A stretch of DNA of 47,904 nt from an uncultured Rhodospirillales bacterium (GTDB lineage Bacteria; Pseudomonadota; Alphaproteobacteria; Acetobacterales; Acetobacteraceae), in assembly GCA_903865895.1 (NCBI GenBank), contig CAIPLM010000055.1, forward strand, positions 1-47,904. The letters are read 5' to 3'. The position numbers and the translations under genes are program-made. This document shows, in pieces, positions 14,339 through 22,747 of this stretch (position 1 is the stretch's first letter; each line of letters opens with the position of its first letter). The notes beneath the pieces are model-generated. The model did no database searches, had not been told where the DNA came from, and saw nothing but the letters and a program-made list of their open reading frames with translations.

Positions 14339-15868
14339 TCAGCCCGGTTTCTTGTCCGGGCTCGGCGTCACCGGCAGAGGGATGAAGCGTGGCGATTCGC
14401 CGGACTGCACCAGCATCAGCACGGATTTGCGGTTGGCCTTGCGGGCCTTCTCCACCCGGTCACTGACGTCGGCGGGGGTGGTGACCCCCTCCTGCGCCAC
14501 TTCGACGATGAGGTCGCCCGGCTTGATGCCGCGCTCGGCGGCGGGGGAGCCGCCCTCGACGTCGACGATCACCACGCCTTTCTGCTCCTGCGGGATCGAG
14601 AATTTCGCGCGCAGCTCAGGGGTGAGTTCGGCGAGCTTGATGCCGAGGCCGGCGAGTTCGACCGGCTTGCCGGCGGGGGCGGGGGCGGCCTTGCTACCGG
14701 CGGCGGCCTGCTTCTGGTCATCCGGCAGTTCGCCAACCTTGACCGAGAGCGTGACCTCCTTGCCGTCGCGCCAGACGGTGACCGGCACTTCCTTGCCGAT
14801 ATCGGTCTGCGCGACGATCAGCGGCAGGTTGCGCATCTCCTTCACGGCCTGGTTGTTGAACTTCAGGATGATGTCACCGCTCTTGACCTTGCCCTTGTCG
14901 GCCGGCCCGTCATCGTTGACGCCGGCGACCATGGCGCCGCTGGCCTCCTTGAGGCCGACGCTTTCGGCGATCTCCGGCGAGACCTGCTGGATGCGCACGC
15001 CGAGCCAGCCACGCTTGGCCTTGCCGAAATCGCGGAGCTGGGCGACCACGGTCTTGGCCATGTTGGAGGGGATGGAGAAGCCGATGCCGATCGAGCCGCC
15101 GGAGGGCGAGTAGATGGCGGTGTTGATGCCGATCACCTCGCCATCCATGTTGAACAGCGGGCCGCCGGAATTGCCCTTGTTGATGGCGGCATCGGTCTGG
15201 ATGAAGTTGTCGTAGGGGCCCTGCTCGATATTGCGGCCGCGGGCGGAGACGATGCCGGCGGTGACCGAGCCGCCGAGGCCGAAGGGGTTGCCGATGGCGA
15301 TCACCCAGTCACCGACGCGGGATTTGTCGGAGTCGCCGAATTGCACGGCGGGGAGCGGCTTGTCGCTCTCGACTTTCAGCACGGCGATGTCGGTCCGCTC
15401 GTCGCGGCCGATCAGGGTGGCCTTGAGGCTGGTGTTGTCTTGCAGGATGACGTTGATCTCATCCGCGCCGTCGATCACGTGGTTGTTGGTGATCACGATG
15501 CCCGAGGCGTCGACGATGAAGCCGGAGCCGAGGCTCTGCGCCCGGCGCGGCGCCTGGTTGCGGCCGGGCGGCCCGCCATTGGGGCCGTTCGGGCGGTTGC
15601 GCTCCATGAAATCCTTGAAGAACTGCTCGAAGGGCGAACCGGGCGGGAATTGCGGCATGTCCGGCCCGCGGCTGTCACGCGCCTGGACGGTCTGGCTGGA
15701 GGAGATGTTGACCACACCGGGCAGCAGCTTCTCGGCCAGGTCGGCAAAGCTTTCGGGAGCGGCGCGGGCATAGGCCGGGGGCGCCAGCAGCGGCGCCGCG
15801 AGCGGACTCGCGAAGGCGAGTGCCAGGGCGATGGCGGTGGAGCGGAGAACGGGTCGGGTCAGTCGCAT
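14339..15868 (-). CDS. degP: Do/HtrA-family periplasmic serine protease (DegP/MucD-like)
   Basis: A 509-residue envelope protease/chaperone that degrades or refolds misfolded periplasmic and outer-membrane proteins. A Sec signal peptide (1-35, ending A-Y-A) is followed by a Q/G-linker, the trypsin-like domain and two PDZ domains (about 285-375 and 400-500). The triad is complete: His130 (N-N-H-V-I), Asp160 (R-T-D-I-A-V-L) and Ser234 (G-N-S-G-G-P). The ATG at 15868 is preferred because CTGGAG lies about 9 bp upstream and a normal signal peptide results; an in-frame ATG at 15889 would add seven residues. It follows hflC by 46 bp, so hflK-hflC-degP is probably one operon for membrane and periplasmic quality control. 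Confidence 0.95.
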   Translation of the reverse strand: MRLTRPVLRSTAIALALAFASPLAAPLLAPPAYARAAPESFADLAEKLLPGVVNISSSQTVQARDSRGPDMPQFPPGSPFEQFFKDFMERNRPNGPNGGPPGRNQAPRRAQSLGSGFIVDASGIVITNNHVIDGADEINVILQDNTSLKATLIGRDERTDIAVLKVESDKPLPAVQFGDSDKSRVGDWVIAIGNPFGLGGSVTAGIVSARGRNIEQGPYDNFIQTDAAINKGNSGGPLFNMDGEVIGINTAIYSPSGGSIGIGFSIPSNMAKTVVAQLRDFGKAKRGWLGVRIQQVSPEIAESVGLKEASGAMVAGVNDDGPADKGKVKSGDIILKFNNQAVKEMRNLPLIVAQTDIGKEVPVTVWRDGKEVTLSVKVGELPDDQKQAAAGSKAAPAPAGKPVELAGLGIKLAELTPELRAKFSIPQEQKGVVIVDVEGGSPAAERGIKPGDLIVEVAQEGVTTPADVSDRVEKARKANRKSVLMLVQSGESPRFIPLPVTPSPDKKPG

Positions 15869-15914
15869 GAATTTGGGCTCCAGGAGCATTCAGCAGAGGC
15901 GATGGCCGAGATTA

Positions 15915-16799
15915 TCATTTCGGGCTTACCGTAGCTTGCGGCATCTCATTAAGAAGCCGCAAGAAGTCGGCCCCCGGGGTCAACACCAGGCGGGAATTGC
16001 CGGCCGCGAAGGCCTCGCGATAGGCGGTCAGCGTGCGCCAGACCTGGAAGAAATGGGCATCACGCTGGAAGGCGTCGGCGTAGACGGCGATGGCCTGCGC
16101 CTCGCCCTGGCCACGCAGCTGGTCGGCCTTGGCGCGGGCCTCGGCGAGCAGCACGGTGCGTTCGCGCTCGGCATCGGCGCGAATGCGGGCGGAAGCCTCG
16201 GCGCCCTCGGCGCGGGCCTGGGCGGCGACGCGCTGGCGTTCGGACTGCATGCGCGAGAGAATGGCCTGGGTGTTCTCCTGCGGCAGGTCGGCACGGCGGA
16301 TGCGCACGTCATCCACCCGGATGCCGAAATCCTTCATCTCCTCGTTCACGTGGTCGCGGATGAGACCCATGATGCGGCCGCGGTTGGAGGAGAGCACGTT
16401 GAGCAGCTGCTCATTGCCGAGCACGCGGCGCAGGGCGGAGGAGACCACGGAGTTGAGGCGGGCGCGGATGCCTTCCTCGGTGGGGCCGACGGCCTGATAG
16501 TAGCGCAGCGGATCGGTGATGCGGAACCGGGTGAAGCTGTCGACGATGAGGCGCCGCTGGTCGCCGAGGATGACTTCCTCGGGCTGCACTTCATAGTCGA
16601 GCAGGCGGCGATCGAAGCTGATCACCGTCTGGATGACGGGGATACGGGCATAGAGCCCGGGGGCGGTGATGACGCGGACGGGGTTGCCGAACTGGGTGAT
16701 CAGCACCTGCTCGGTCTGCTGCACGGTGAACAGGCTGGAGCCGATGCCGAGCACGATGACGGTGAGGGCGGCGAAGGCGATGGTGGCGGCGCGATTCAT
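15915..16799 (-). CDS. hflC: HflC, SPFH-domain modulator of FtsH protease
   Basis: A 294-residue membrane-anchored SPFH/prohibitin-domain protein. With HflK it forms a large periplasm-facing cage around FtsH and limits its degradation of membrane proteins. One N-terminal helix (about 5-24) is followed by the SPFH domain with V-Q-Q-T-E-Q-V-L-I-T-Q-F-G, then a long charged coiled coil (about 185-245, with A-E-A-S-A-R-I-R-A-D-A-E-R-E-R) and a short C-terminal segment. The start overlaps the hflK stop as ATGA, consistent with production of both partners together. Length and order match the classical hflKC pair. Confidence 0.95.
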   Translation of the reverse strand: MNRAATIAFAALTVIVLGIGSSLFTVQQTEQVLITQFGNPVRVITAPGLYARIPVIQTVISFDRRLLDYEVQPEEVILGDQRRLIVDSFTRFRITDPLRYYQAVGPTEEGIRARLNSVVSSALRRVLGNEQLLNVLSSNRGRIMGLIRDHVNEEMKDFGIRVDDVRIRRADLPQENTQAILSRMQSERQRVAAQARAEGAEASARIRADAERERTVLLAEARAKADQLRGQGEAQAIAVYADAFQRDAHFFQVWRTLTAYREAFAAGNSRLVLTPGADFLRLLNEMPQATVSPK

Positions 16800-18106
16800 G
16801 GCGCGGTCCCCCGGGTGGGTGCGGGCGGTATCGGCACCGGCCGCGCGATGGGCGGCGGGACGGCGGATTGGCCGCGGTTGGTATCGCCGAGCGGCAGGAA
16901 GGGCACGACGCGCTGCAGCTGGTTATCCACGATCACGCTGGGGGTGCGGGTCAGGATGTCCTGCATGGTCTCGATGTAGAGGCGCTGCAGGGTGACGTCC
17001 TTGGCGGCCTCATAGGCCTTGAGCACGGAGAGGAAGCGCTGCGCCTCACCGCCGGCCTGGGCGATGGAGGTCTGCCGGGCGCCTTCGGCCTCGGCGACGA
17101 GCCGGGCGGCATCGCCGCGGGCGCGGGGGATGATGTCGTTCCTGAAGGACTCGGCCTCGTTGCGGGCGCGGTCGGCATCGGTATTGGCGCGCTGCACGTC
17201 ACGGAAACTGTCGATGACGGCGGCGGGGGGATCGACTTTCTGGAGCTGCACCTGGGTGATTTCCACGCCCGACTGGTACTGGTCGAGGATCGCCTGCACG
17301 CCCTTGGTCACCTCGGCCTCGATGCGGGCACGGGCGTCGGTCAGCGCCGGCTGGATCGGCGTGCGGCCGATCACCTCGCGCATGACGCTCTCGGCGGCGG
17401 ATTTCACGGTGTAGTCGGGCCGGCGGGTGTTGAACATGAACTGCACGCCGTCGCGGATGCGCCAGAAGACGGCGAAGTTGATGTCGATGATGTTCTCATC
17501 GCCGGTCAGCATCAGGCTTTCCACCGCGATGTCACGCAGCGGCTCACGCACCGAGCCGCGGGCGGCCAGGCCGAATTCGCCACCCGAGGCGAAGCCGACC
17601 TCGGTGCGGTTGATGCGGGTGACGGCGAGCTTGTTCACGCCCTCGATCGGCCAGGGCAGATGGTAGTTGAGGCCGGGGAGGGTCTTGCGGTCGAACGCGC
17701 CGAAGCGGAGCACGAGGCCCTGCTCATCCGGCTGCACACGGTAGAAGCCGCTCGACAGCCAGCCGAGTGCGAGGAGCACGATGATGAGGGTGAGGCCGCG
17801 CCAGCTGGAGAAGCCGCCGCCGCCGCCCGAGCCGCCGCCGCCACCGAAGCCGGGGGGCAGCATGCCGCGCACGAAGCCCTGGGCGCGGGAGACGATGTCG
17901 TCGAAATCCGGCTGGCCGCCGCGATAGGGGCCGCGCCCGCCGCCGCCCCACGGGTCACGCGGGCCTTGCGGGCCTTCGGGACGATTGGGGCCGGGACGCG
18001 GGCCGCTGCCGCCCGGGTTTCCCCAGGGACTCGGATTGCCGCCGGAATCGCCGCCGCCGGCGCCGTCTTTCGGGGGGCCGCCAGGCTCACCAGTGTTCCA
18101 GGGCAT
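16796..18106 (-). CDS. hflK: HflK, SPFH-domain modulator of FtsH protease
   Basis: A 436-residue partner of HflC. The first 100 residues are Gly/Pro-rich and disordered (M-P-W-N-T-G start, two poly-Gly stretches), as in other HflK cytoplasmic tails. A single membrane helix at about 104-120 is followed by the SPFH domain beginning F-Y-R-V-Q-P-D-E-Q-G-L-V-L-R-F-G, then a coiled coil and a Pro-rich C-terminal tail (about 400-436). It is the first gene of the leftward hflK-hflC-degP set and is divergent from mrp, with 145 bp between the two start codons, which must hold both promoters. I could not identify convincing -35/-10 boxes there. Confidence 0.95.
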   Translation of the reverse strand: MPWNTGEPGGPPKDGAGGGDSGGNPSPWGNPGGSGPRPGPNRPEGPQGPRDPWGGGGRGPYRGGQPDFDDIVSRAQGFVRGMLPPGFGGGGGSGGGGGFSSWRGLTLIIVLLALGWLSSGFYRVQPDEQGLVLRFGAFDRKTLPGLNYHLPWPIEGVNKLAVTRINRTEVGFASGGEFGLAARGSVREPLRDIAVESLMLTGDENIIDINFAVFWRIRDGVQFMFNTRRPDYTVKSAAESVMREVIGRTPIQPALTDARARIEAEVTKGVQAILDQYQSGVEITQVQLQKVDPPAAVIDSFRDVQRANTDADRARNEAESFRNDIIPRARGDAARLVAEAEGARQTSIAQAGGEAQRFLSVLKAYEAAKDVTLQRLYIETMQDILTRTPSVIVDNQLQRVVPFLPLGDTNRGQSAVPPPIARPVPIPPAPTRGTAP

Positions 18107-18251
18107 CGGCGCGGCAAGCTCCTCATTCGATCATCGGGGGGACATTATGCCGGTCGGCAAAAATGCGGCATTGGCAGAACGGCACGGCCGGGCCATATCG
18201 CTGCTCATGTCCCGCCTGCATATTGACCGGCTCCTGAAGGTTTTCAAGCGT

Positions 18252-19397
18252 ATGAGCGATCCCACTCCCGATCTGTTGCGAAGCAAGCTGCGCGGCCTGC
18301 GCGATCCGGCCTCCGGGCAGGACATCGTCGCCGCGGGGTTGGTGGAGGAGGTGCTGGTCAAAGGCGGTCTCGTCCATGTCAGCCTGCTGACTGACCGCGC
18401 GCATGCCGCCGCGATGGAACCGGTGCGCGCCGAGGCGGAGCGGATCCTCGCCGCCCTGCCCGGCGTGAAGAACGCCACCGCGGTGCTGACCGCGCACAAG
18501 GCCGCCAGCGCCGCAGCACCCGCTCCGGCCCCCGCCCCGGCGGCGCATAATCATGGCCACAGCCACGGCAATGCCCAGCCCGCCTCGGCCTCCAAGGCGG
18601 TGCTGCTGCCGGACGTGACGGCGATCGTCGCGGTCGCCTCAGGGAAGGGCGGCGTCGGCAAGTCGACCGTCGCGGTCAATCTCGCGGTGGCGCTGGCCCG
18701 CCAGGGGCTCCGCGTCGGCCTTCTCGATGCCGATATCTACGGCCCGAGCCTGCCGCGCATGCTCGGGCTGTCGCGCAAGCCCGAGGTGCGTGGCGACAAG
18801 ATGATCCCGCTGCCGGCCTGGGGGCTGAAAGCGATGTCGATCGGCTTCCTTGTCGAGGAGGAAACGCCGATGATCTGGCGCGGCCCGATGGTGATGGGCG
18901 CGCTGGAGCAGATGATGGGGCAGGTCGAATGGGGCCCGCTTGACGTGATGATCGTCGACATGCCGCCCGGCACGGGCGACGCGCAGCTCACCATGGCGCA
19001 GCGGGTGACGCTGGCCGGCGCGGTGATCGTCTCCACACCGCAGGACATCGCACTGCTCGATGCCCGACGCGGGGTGAAGATGTTCGAGCGCACCAAGGTG
19101 CCGCTGCTCGGGCTGATCGAGAATATGAGCTATTTCTGCTGCCCCAACTGCAATCACCGCTCGGAAATCTTCGGCCATGGCGGGGCGCGGCTGGAAGCCG
19201 AAAAGCTCGGCTGCGAGTTCCTCGGCGAAGTGCCGCTGGTGCTCGATATCCGCACTGCCGCCGATGCCGGCACCCCCGTGGTCGCCTCGGCGCCCGACAG
19301 CGCCCCCGCCAAGGCCTTCGCCGCGATCGCGGCGCGGCTCTGGCAGAAGGTGAGCGGCGAGCCCGCGCGCTCAGGCCCGCGCATCGTCATCAGCTAA
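18252..19397 (+). CDS. mrp: Mrp/ApbC-type Fe-S cluster carrier ATPase
   Basis: A 381-residue cytoplasmic P-loop ATPase that carries and delivers Fe-S clusters. The N-terminal MIP18/DUF59 domain (1-80) is joined by an Ala/Pro-rich linker to the MinD-like NTPase with deviant Walker A G-K-G-G-V-G-K-S-T (131-139) and D-M-P-P-G-T-G-D as Walker B/switch. The cluster-binding C-x-x-C is Cys297-Cys300 (C-P-N-C). The linker contains H-N-H-G-H-S-H-G (99-106), a histidine-rich stretch that could bind metal. The ATG at 18252 starts the protein with M-S-D-P-T-P just before the DUF59 domain; the frame is open upstream, giving candidate starts at 18147 and 18207 with no domain support. Mrp next to hflK is an arrangement I have seen in alphaproteobacteria. 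Confidence 0.93.
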   Translation: MSDPTPDLLRSKLRGLRDPASGQDIVAAGLVEEVLVKGGLVHVSLLTDRAHAAAMEPVRAEAERILAALPGVKNATAVLTAHKAASAAAPAPAPAPAAHNHGHSHGNAQPASASKAVLLPDVTAIVAVASGKGGVGKSTVAVNLAVALARQGLRVGLLDADIYGPSLPRMLGLSRKPEVRGDKMIPLPAWGLKAMSIGFLVEEETPMIWRGPMVMGALEQMMGQVEWGPLDVMIVDMPPGTGDAQLTMAQRVTLAGAVIVSTPQDIALLDARRGVKMFERTKVPLLGLIENMSYFCCPNCNHRSEIFGHGGARLEAEKLGCEFLGEVPLVLDIRTAADAGTPVVASAPDSAPAKAFAAIAARLWQKVSGEPARSGPRIVIS

Positions 19398-19420
19398 CGC
19401 ACCGCGTCGGCTGAACCGGG

Positions 19421-19434
19421 CCGGCGCGCGCCGG
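19421..19434. terminator. GC-rich perfect palindrome after mrp, possible terminator
   Basis: CCGGCGCGCGCCGG is a perfect 14-bp palindrome 24 bp beyond the mrp stop codon and about 80 bp before the cytochrome-porin gene. There is no T-run, so rho-independent termination is not certain. Confidence 0.25.
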
Positions 19435-19474
19435 TAACCGGCGATTCATCTCTCCGGCCTACTTGGGCATGGAA

Positions 19475-19490
19475 CGGGCAGCTGTGCCCG
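19475..19490 (+). promoter_or_regulatory. Stem-loop in the leader of the cytochrome-porin gene
   Basis: CGGGCA-GCTG-TGCCCG forms a 6-bp stem with a 4-nt loop, 16 bp upstream of the AGGAG ribosome-binding site of the gene at 19517. Outer bases GGA and TCC extend the pairing imperfectly. It could be a leader hairpin or a dyad for a regulator; nothing in the sequence decides. Confidence 0.25.
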
Positions 19491-19516
19491 GCTCCATCCT
19501 AAAACAGGAGAGGTGG

Positions 19517-20878
19517 ATGCGCGCCGCCCATCGAACGATCACGCCCGCCCCGGTGACATGGAAAATCGGGCTCAGCCTGGCACTCACCCTCGCCATCCTG
19601 CTCGCCCCCCGCCTTGCCGCGGCCCTGCCGAGTTTCGCCGCGCAGACCAACCAGCCCTGTGCCGCCTGCCATGTCGGCGCCTTCGGCCCGCAGCTGAAGC
19701 CGTTCGGGCGCGATTTCAAGCTCTACGGCTACACCGCGACCGACGGCAAACCCCACTTCCCGCCGATCGCCGCCACCGCCATCGCCTCCTTCACCCACAC
19801 CGCTTCCGACCAGCCCGGCGGCGCCGCACCGGGGTTCCGCGCCAACAACAACGCCGCGCCCGACGAAGCATCCATCTACTACGCCGGCCGCATCAGCGAG
19901 AGCATCGGCGCCTTCATCGAGGGCAATTACGACGGCGTTTCCCGCAAGATCAGCCTCGGCAAAACCGATATCCGCCTGGCCCGGGACGCCACGCTGTTCG
20001 AGCAGGAGTTCGTCCTCGGCCTCACCGTGAACAACACGCCGACCGTATCGGACCTGTGGAACTCCACGCCCGCCTGGGGTTTCCCCTACAACGCCTCCAA
20101 GCTGGCGCCCACGCCGCTGGCCGCCGTGCTCTCCGACGGCGACATTGACGGCCATACGATCGGCCTCGGCGGCTATGGGCTGTGGAATGAGACGATCTAC
20201 GCCGAGTTCGCCCTATACCAGCCCGTCGGGCGGGACCTACGGAATACCCTTGGCGAAAACCCCTATGCCCAAGTGAACCGCATCTCCGGCGCCATCCCCT
20301 ATTGGCGCCTCGCCCTGCAGCATGAGGCTGGCCAGCACGCCTTCCAGATCGGCACTTACGGCCTGCGCGCCGCGATCTGGCCGAACGGCGACCAGTCGGC
20401 CGGGCGCACCGACACCTTCACCGATATCGCGCTGGACGCCAATTGGCAGTGGATCGCCGACCCAAAATCGGTGGTCAGCGACATGATCTCCGCCCACGCC
20501 ACCTTCATCCATGAAACCGCCGCACTTGATGCCAGCCGTATCCTGGTCGGCAGCCGCGGCACCAACAAGCTGGACGTGATGCGCGCCGACGTCTCCTACA
20601 GCTTCGCGGCGACATGGACGCCCACCGTGCAGGTCTTCCACAGCCAGGGCACCCGCGATGCCGCCTATTGGGCGACGCCGAACGGGCGCGGCAACAGCAC
20701 CGGCGCGGTGTTCGAGCTCGCCTGGGTTCCCTTCGGCAAGCCCGATTCCTGGAGCGATCGCTTCAACGTCCGCCTCGCCGCGCAATACGTCGCCTATACC
20801 GAGTTCGACGGTAGCACCCGCGGCGCCGCGCGCAACAACGCGCTCTATCTCAGCATCTGGTCGGCGCTGAGGTTCTGA
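19517..20878 (+). CDS. Fused monohaem cytochrome-porin, Cyc2-like outer-membrane protein
   Basis: A 453-residue exported protein. A signal peptide (1-36, ending L-A-A-A) is followed by L-P-S-F-A-A-Q-T-N-Q-P-C-A-A-C-H, with haem-c ligands Cys48, Cys51 and His52, then K-P-F-G-R-D-F-K-L-Y-G-Y-T. The order (P-x-F-A-x-Q-T, CxxCH, F-G-R-x-F-K-x-x-G-Y-T) matches the N-terminus of Cyc2, the fused cytochrome-porin used by iron oxidisers. The remaining 370 residues alternate like outer-membrane beta strands (Y-Y-A-G-R-I-S-E, F-I-E-G-N-Y-D-G) and the chain ends in Phe, the usual barrel-assembly signal. The ATG at 19517 is chosen over 19463 because AGGAG lies 6 bp upstream and a proper signal peptide results. 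Stop and next start overlap (TGATG). Cyc2-like proteins also occur outside proven iron oxidisers, so the electron donor is open. Confidence 0.8.
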   Translation: MRAAHRTITPAPVTWKIGLSLALTLAILLAPRLAAALPSFAAQTNQPCAACHVGAFGPQLKPFGRDFKLYGYTATDGKPHFPPIAATAIASFTHTASDQPGGAAPGFRANNNAAPDEASIYYAGRISESIGAFIEGNYDGVSRKISLGKTDIRLARDATLFEQEFVLGLTVNNTPTVSDLWNSTPAWGFPYNASKLAPTPLAAVLSDGDIDGHTIGLGGYGLWNETIYAEFALYQPVGRDLRNTLGENPYAQVNRISGAIPYWRLALQHEAGQHAFQIGTYGLRAAIWPNGDQSAGRTDTFTDIALDANWQWIADPKSVVSDMISAHATFIHETAALDASRILVGSRGTNKLDVMRADVSYSFAATWTPTVQVFHSQGTRDAAYWATPNGRGNSTGAVFELAWVPFGKPDSWSDRFNVRLAAQYVAYTEFDGSTRGAARNNALYLSIWSALRF

Positions 20879-22344
20879 TGCCCCGCATGAAGCATCTGCT
20901 GCCCGCTCTCATCGGCCTCGCTTTGGCCGCTAGCCCGGCAGCCGCAGGGGTCGGCCCGGCGCTGGTCGAGCACACCAGCCGTGACGGCGTGCTCGATGTC
21001 ACCCTCACCGCCGCCGCGCAGGAAGTCGCCTTCGACGGCGTGCGCTTTCCCGGCATGGTCTATAACGGCCGTTACGAGGGCCCGGTGCTCCGGGTGCGCC
21101 CGGGCGACCTGATGCGGATCAATCTCGAAAACCGGCTCACCGCCCCCACCAACCTGCATTTCCACGGTATCGAGACCACGCCGCGCGGGCGTGGCGACAA
21201 CATCGCCATCCTCGTGCCGCCCGGGGCGGACTTCCGCTATGAGGTACCAGTGCCGGCGAACCAGCCGCCCGGCATGTACTGGTACCACGCCCATGTTCAC
21301 GGCCTGTCCGAGCCACAGGTGATGGGCGGGCTGAGCGGGGCCATCATCGTCGAGCCCCTCTCCCCGCCCCCGCAACTCGCCGGGCTGCGCGAGCGGGTGC
21401 TCGTGCTGAAGGACTACATCGTCGAGGACAGCGAGGACCCGCTCATCGAGGACGAGCTCCACGGCATCATCCAATCCGTGAACGGGCGGCGCCACATCGA
21501 TCTAGCCATGGCGCCAGGCGAGACCGAGCTTTGGCATATCGGCAACCAGAGTTCCAACCTGCTCTTCCATCTTCGCCTCGCCGGACACCGTTTTCGGGTT
21601 ATCGCGGTCGATGGCGGTGCACTCCGGGAGGAAGCGGTCGAAGAAGCGCTGCACCTTCATCACGGCGCCCGCGTCGATGTGCTGGTCGAGGCCGGGCCGC
21701 CCGGCGAATACGACCTGATTTCCGATCGCGTGCTCACTGGCGCACGGAAGGACCGCCAACTCGGCCGCCTCGTCGTGCGCGGCCCGCCGGCGGAGCAGGC
21801 GGCCGTATCGCCCGTCACCGCCACGATGGCCGATCTGCGCGGCGCCCAGATCGCCGCCGAGCGCAGCTTCTCCTTTACCCAGGAGCGCGATGAGAGCCGC
21901 TTCTACATTGACCGCAAGGTGTTCGATCACAACCGCACCGACGTCACCGTGCAACACGGCACCGTCGAACGCTGGACGCTGCGCAACGACAGCGACGATA
22001 TCCACACCTTCCACATCCACCAGTTGCACTTCCAGGTCGTCGCGGTGAACGGCCGCCCGGCCGCCTTCACCGGCCATGTGGATACCGTGCGCATCCCCGA
22101 GCGCGGCTCGGTGACGGTGATCATCCCCTTCACCGGCGCGCTGATGGTCGGGCGCTTCGTCTTCCACTGCCACGTCCTGAAGCATGAGGACCGCGGCATG
22201 ATGGCGAGTATCGAGGTTGTGGACGCCACGATGGCGAGCCGGCTGGACGGGCTGTTCCGCCAGATCGACCTGCTGTTCCGCCAGGCCGCGCTGGTCGCAT
22301 TCGCGCTCCGCAACGGCATGCCGCTCGCCTGGTGCGGCCTGTGA
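20878..22344 (+). CDS. Multicopper oxidase, periplasmic
   Basis: A 488-residue exported laccase-like oxidase that couples one-electron oxidation of a donor to reduction of O2 to water. A signal peptide (1-23, ending A-A-A) precedes cupredoxin domains. All copper ligands are present: H-F-H-G (His94, His96), W-Y-H-A-H (His137, His139), H-T-F-H-I-H (His376, His379, His381) and H-C-H-V-L-K-H-E-D-R-G-M (His430, Cys431, His432, His436, Met441). Type 1 and the trinuclear centre are thus intact, with Met as axial ligand. There is no Met-rich insert of the CueO kind. A C-terminal extension of about 36 residues after the last cupredoxin strand is of unknown use. It is coupled by a 1-bp overlap to the cytochrome-porin, so the natural donor may be that protein, the blue-copper protein downstream, or a metal ion. 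Confidence 0.93.
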   Translation: MPRMKHLLPALIGLALAASPAAAGVGPALVEHTSRDGVLDVTLTAAAQEVAFDGVRFPGMVYNGRYEGPVLRVRPGDLMRINLENRLTAPTNLHFHGIETTPRGRGDNIAILVPPGADFRYEVPVPANQPPGMYWYHAHVHGLSEPQVMGGLSGAIIVEPLSPPPQLAGLRERVLVLKDYIVEDSEDPLIEDELHGIIQSVNGRRHIDLAMAPGETELWHIGNQSSNLLFHLRLAGHRFRVIAVDGGALREEAVEEALHLHHGARVDVLVEAGPPGEYDLISDRVLTGARKDRQLGRLVVRGPPAEQAAVSPVTATMADLRGAQIAAERSFSFTQERDESRFYIDRKVFDHNRTDVTVQHGTVERWTLRNDSDDIHTFHIHQLHFQVVAVNGRPAAFTGHVDTVRIPERGSVTVIIPFTGALMVGRFVFHCHVLKHEDRGMMASIEVVDATMASRLDGLFRQIDLLFRQAALVAFALRNGMPLAWCGL

Positions 22345-22420
22345 TCCCGCAGGCCGTTTACCCCGCATTCATTCCCCTCGGACAGAATCCCGCCAGACGC
22401 CGTACCACGGAGACCTTGCC

Positions 22421-22741
22421 ATGATCCCGCGCCCACTCCTACTCGCCCCGCTCCTGCTCGGCCTCGCCGTCGCCGCCGAGGCCTCGGTCAGCACCATCGA
22501 CCAGGTCGGCCAGCAATTCAGCAAGAAGACGATGACCGTCCACGCCGGTGACGCCATCCGCTACCAGAACGGCGACGACGCCATCCACAACATCAACGTG
22601 ATCGACGCGGCGGACCTCTCGCGCGACATGGGCTTGCAGAAGCCCGGCGAAAATATCGAGGTGCTGTTCGATAAGGCCGGCAAATTCACCGTGCGCTGCA
22701 GCATCCACCCCAAGATGAAAATGACGGTGATGGCGGAATAG
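22421..22741 (+). CDS. Small type 1 blue-copper protein (plastocyanin/amicyanin-like cupredoxin)
   Basis: A 106-residue exported electron carrier. A signal peptide (1-21, ending A-E-A) leaves a mature cupredoxin of about 85 residues. Type 1 copper ligands are His56 (A-I-H-N-I), Cys93, His96 and Met99 in C-S-I-H-P-K-M. The short C-x2-H-x2-M spacing is amicyanin/pseudoazurin-like; it is much shorter than rusticyanin. The ATG at 22421 follows GGAG and gives a clean leader; the frame is open upstream into the oxidase gene. It lies 76 bp after the multicopper oxidase and only 6 bp before the chemoreceptor gene. In this setting it would shuttle electrons in the periplasm between the outer-membrane haem and either the multicopper oxidase or the inner-membrane respiratory chain. 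Confidence 0.9.
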   Translation: MIPRPLLLAPLLLGLAVAAEASVSTIDQVGQQFSKKTMTVHAGDAIRYQNGDDAIHNINVIDAADLSRDMGLQKPGENIEVLFDKAGKFTVRCSIHPKMKMTVMAE

Positions 22742-22747
22742 CTGCCC

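Noticed and set aside
17985-18251. Upstream extension of mrp to 17985
   Set aside because: The extra residues are Pro/Gly-rich antisense of the hflK N-terminus and lie before the DUF59 domain; divergent promoters are needed there.
18107-18251. Promoter boxes between hflK and mrp (for example TTGGCA near 18172)
   Set aside because: The matching -10 is poor and several equally weak alternatives exist, so no site could be chosen.
22421-22741. Blue-copper protein considered as rusticyanin
   Set aside because: The mature chain is about 85 residues with a short C-x2-H-x2-M loop, smaller and differently spaced than rusticyanin.
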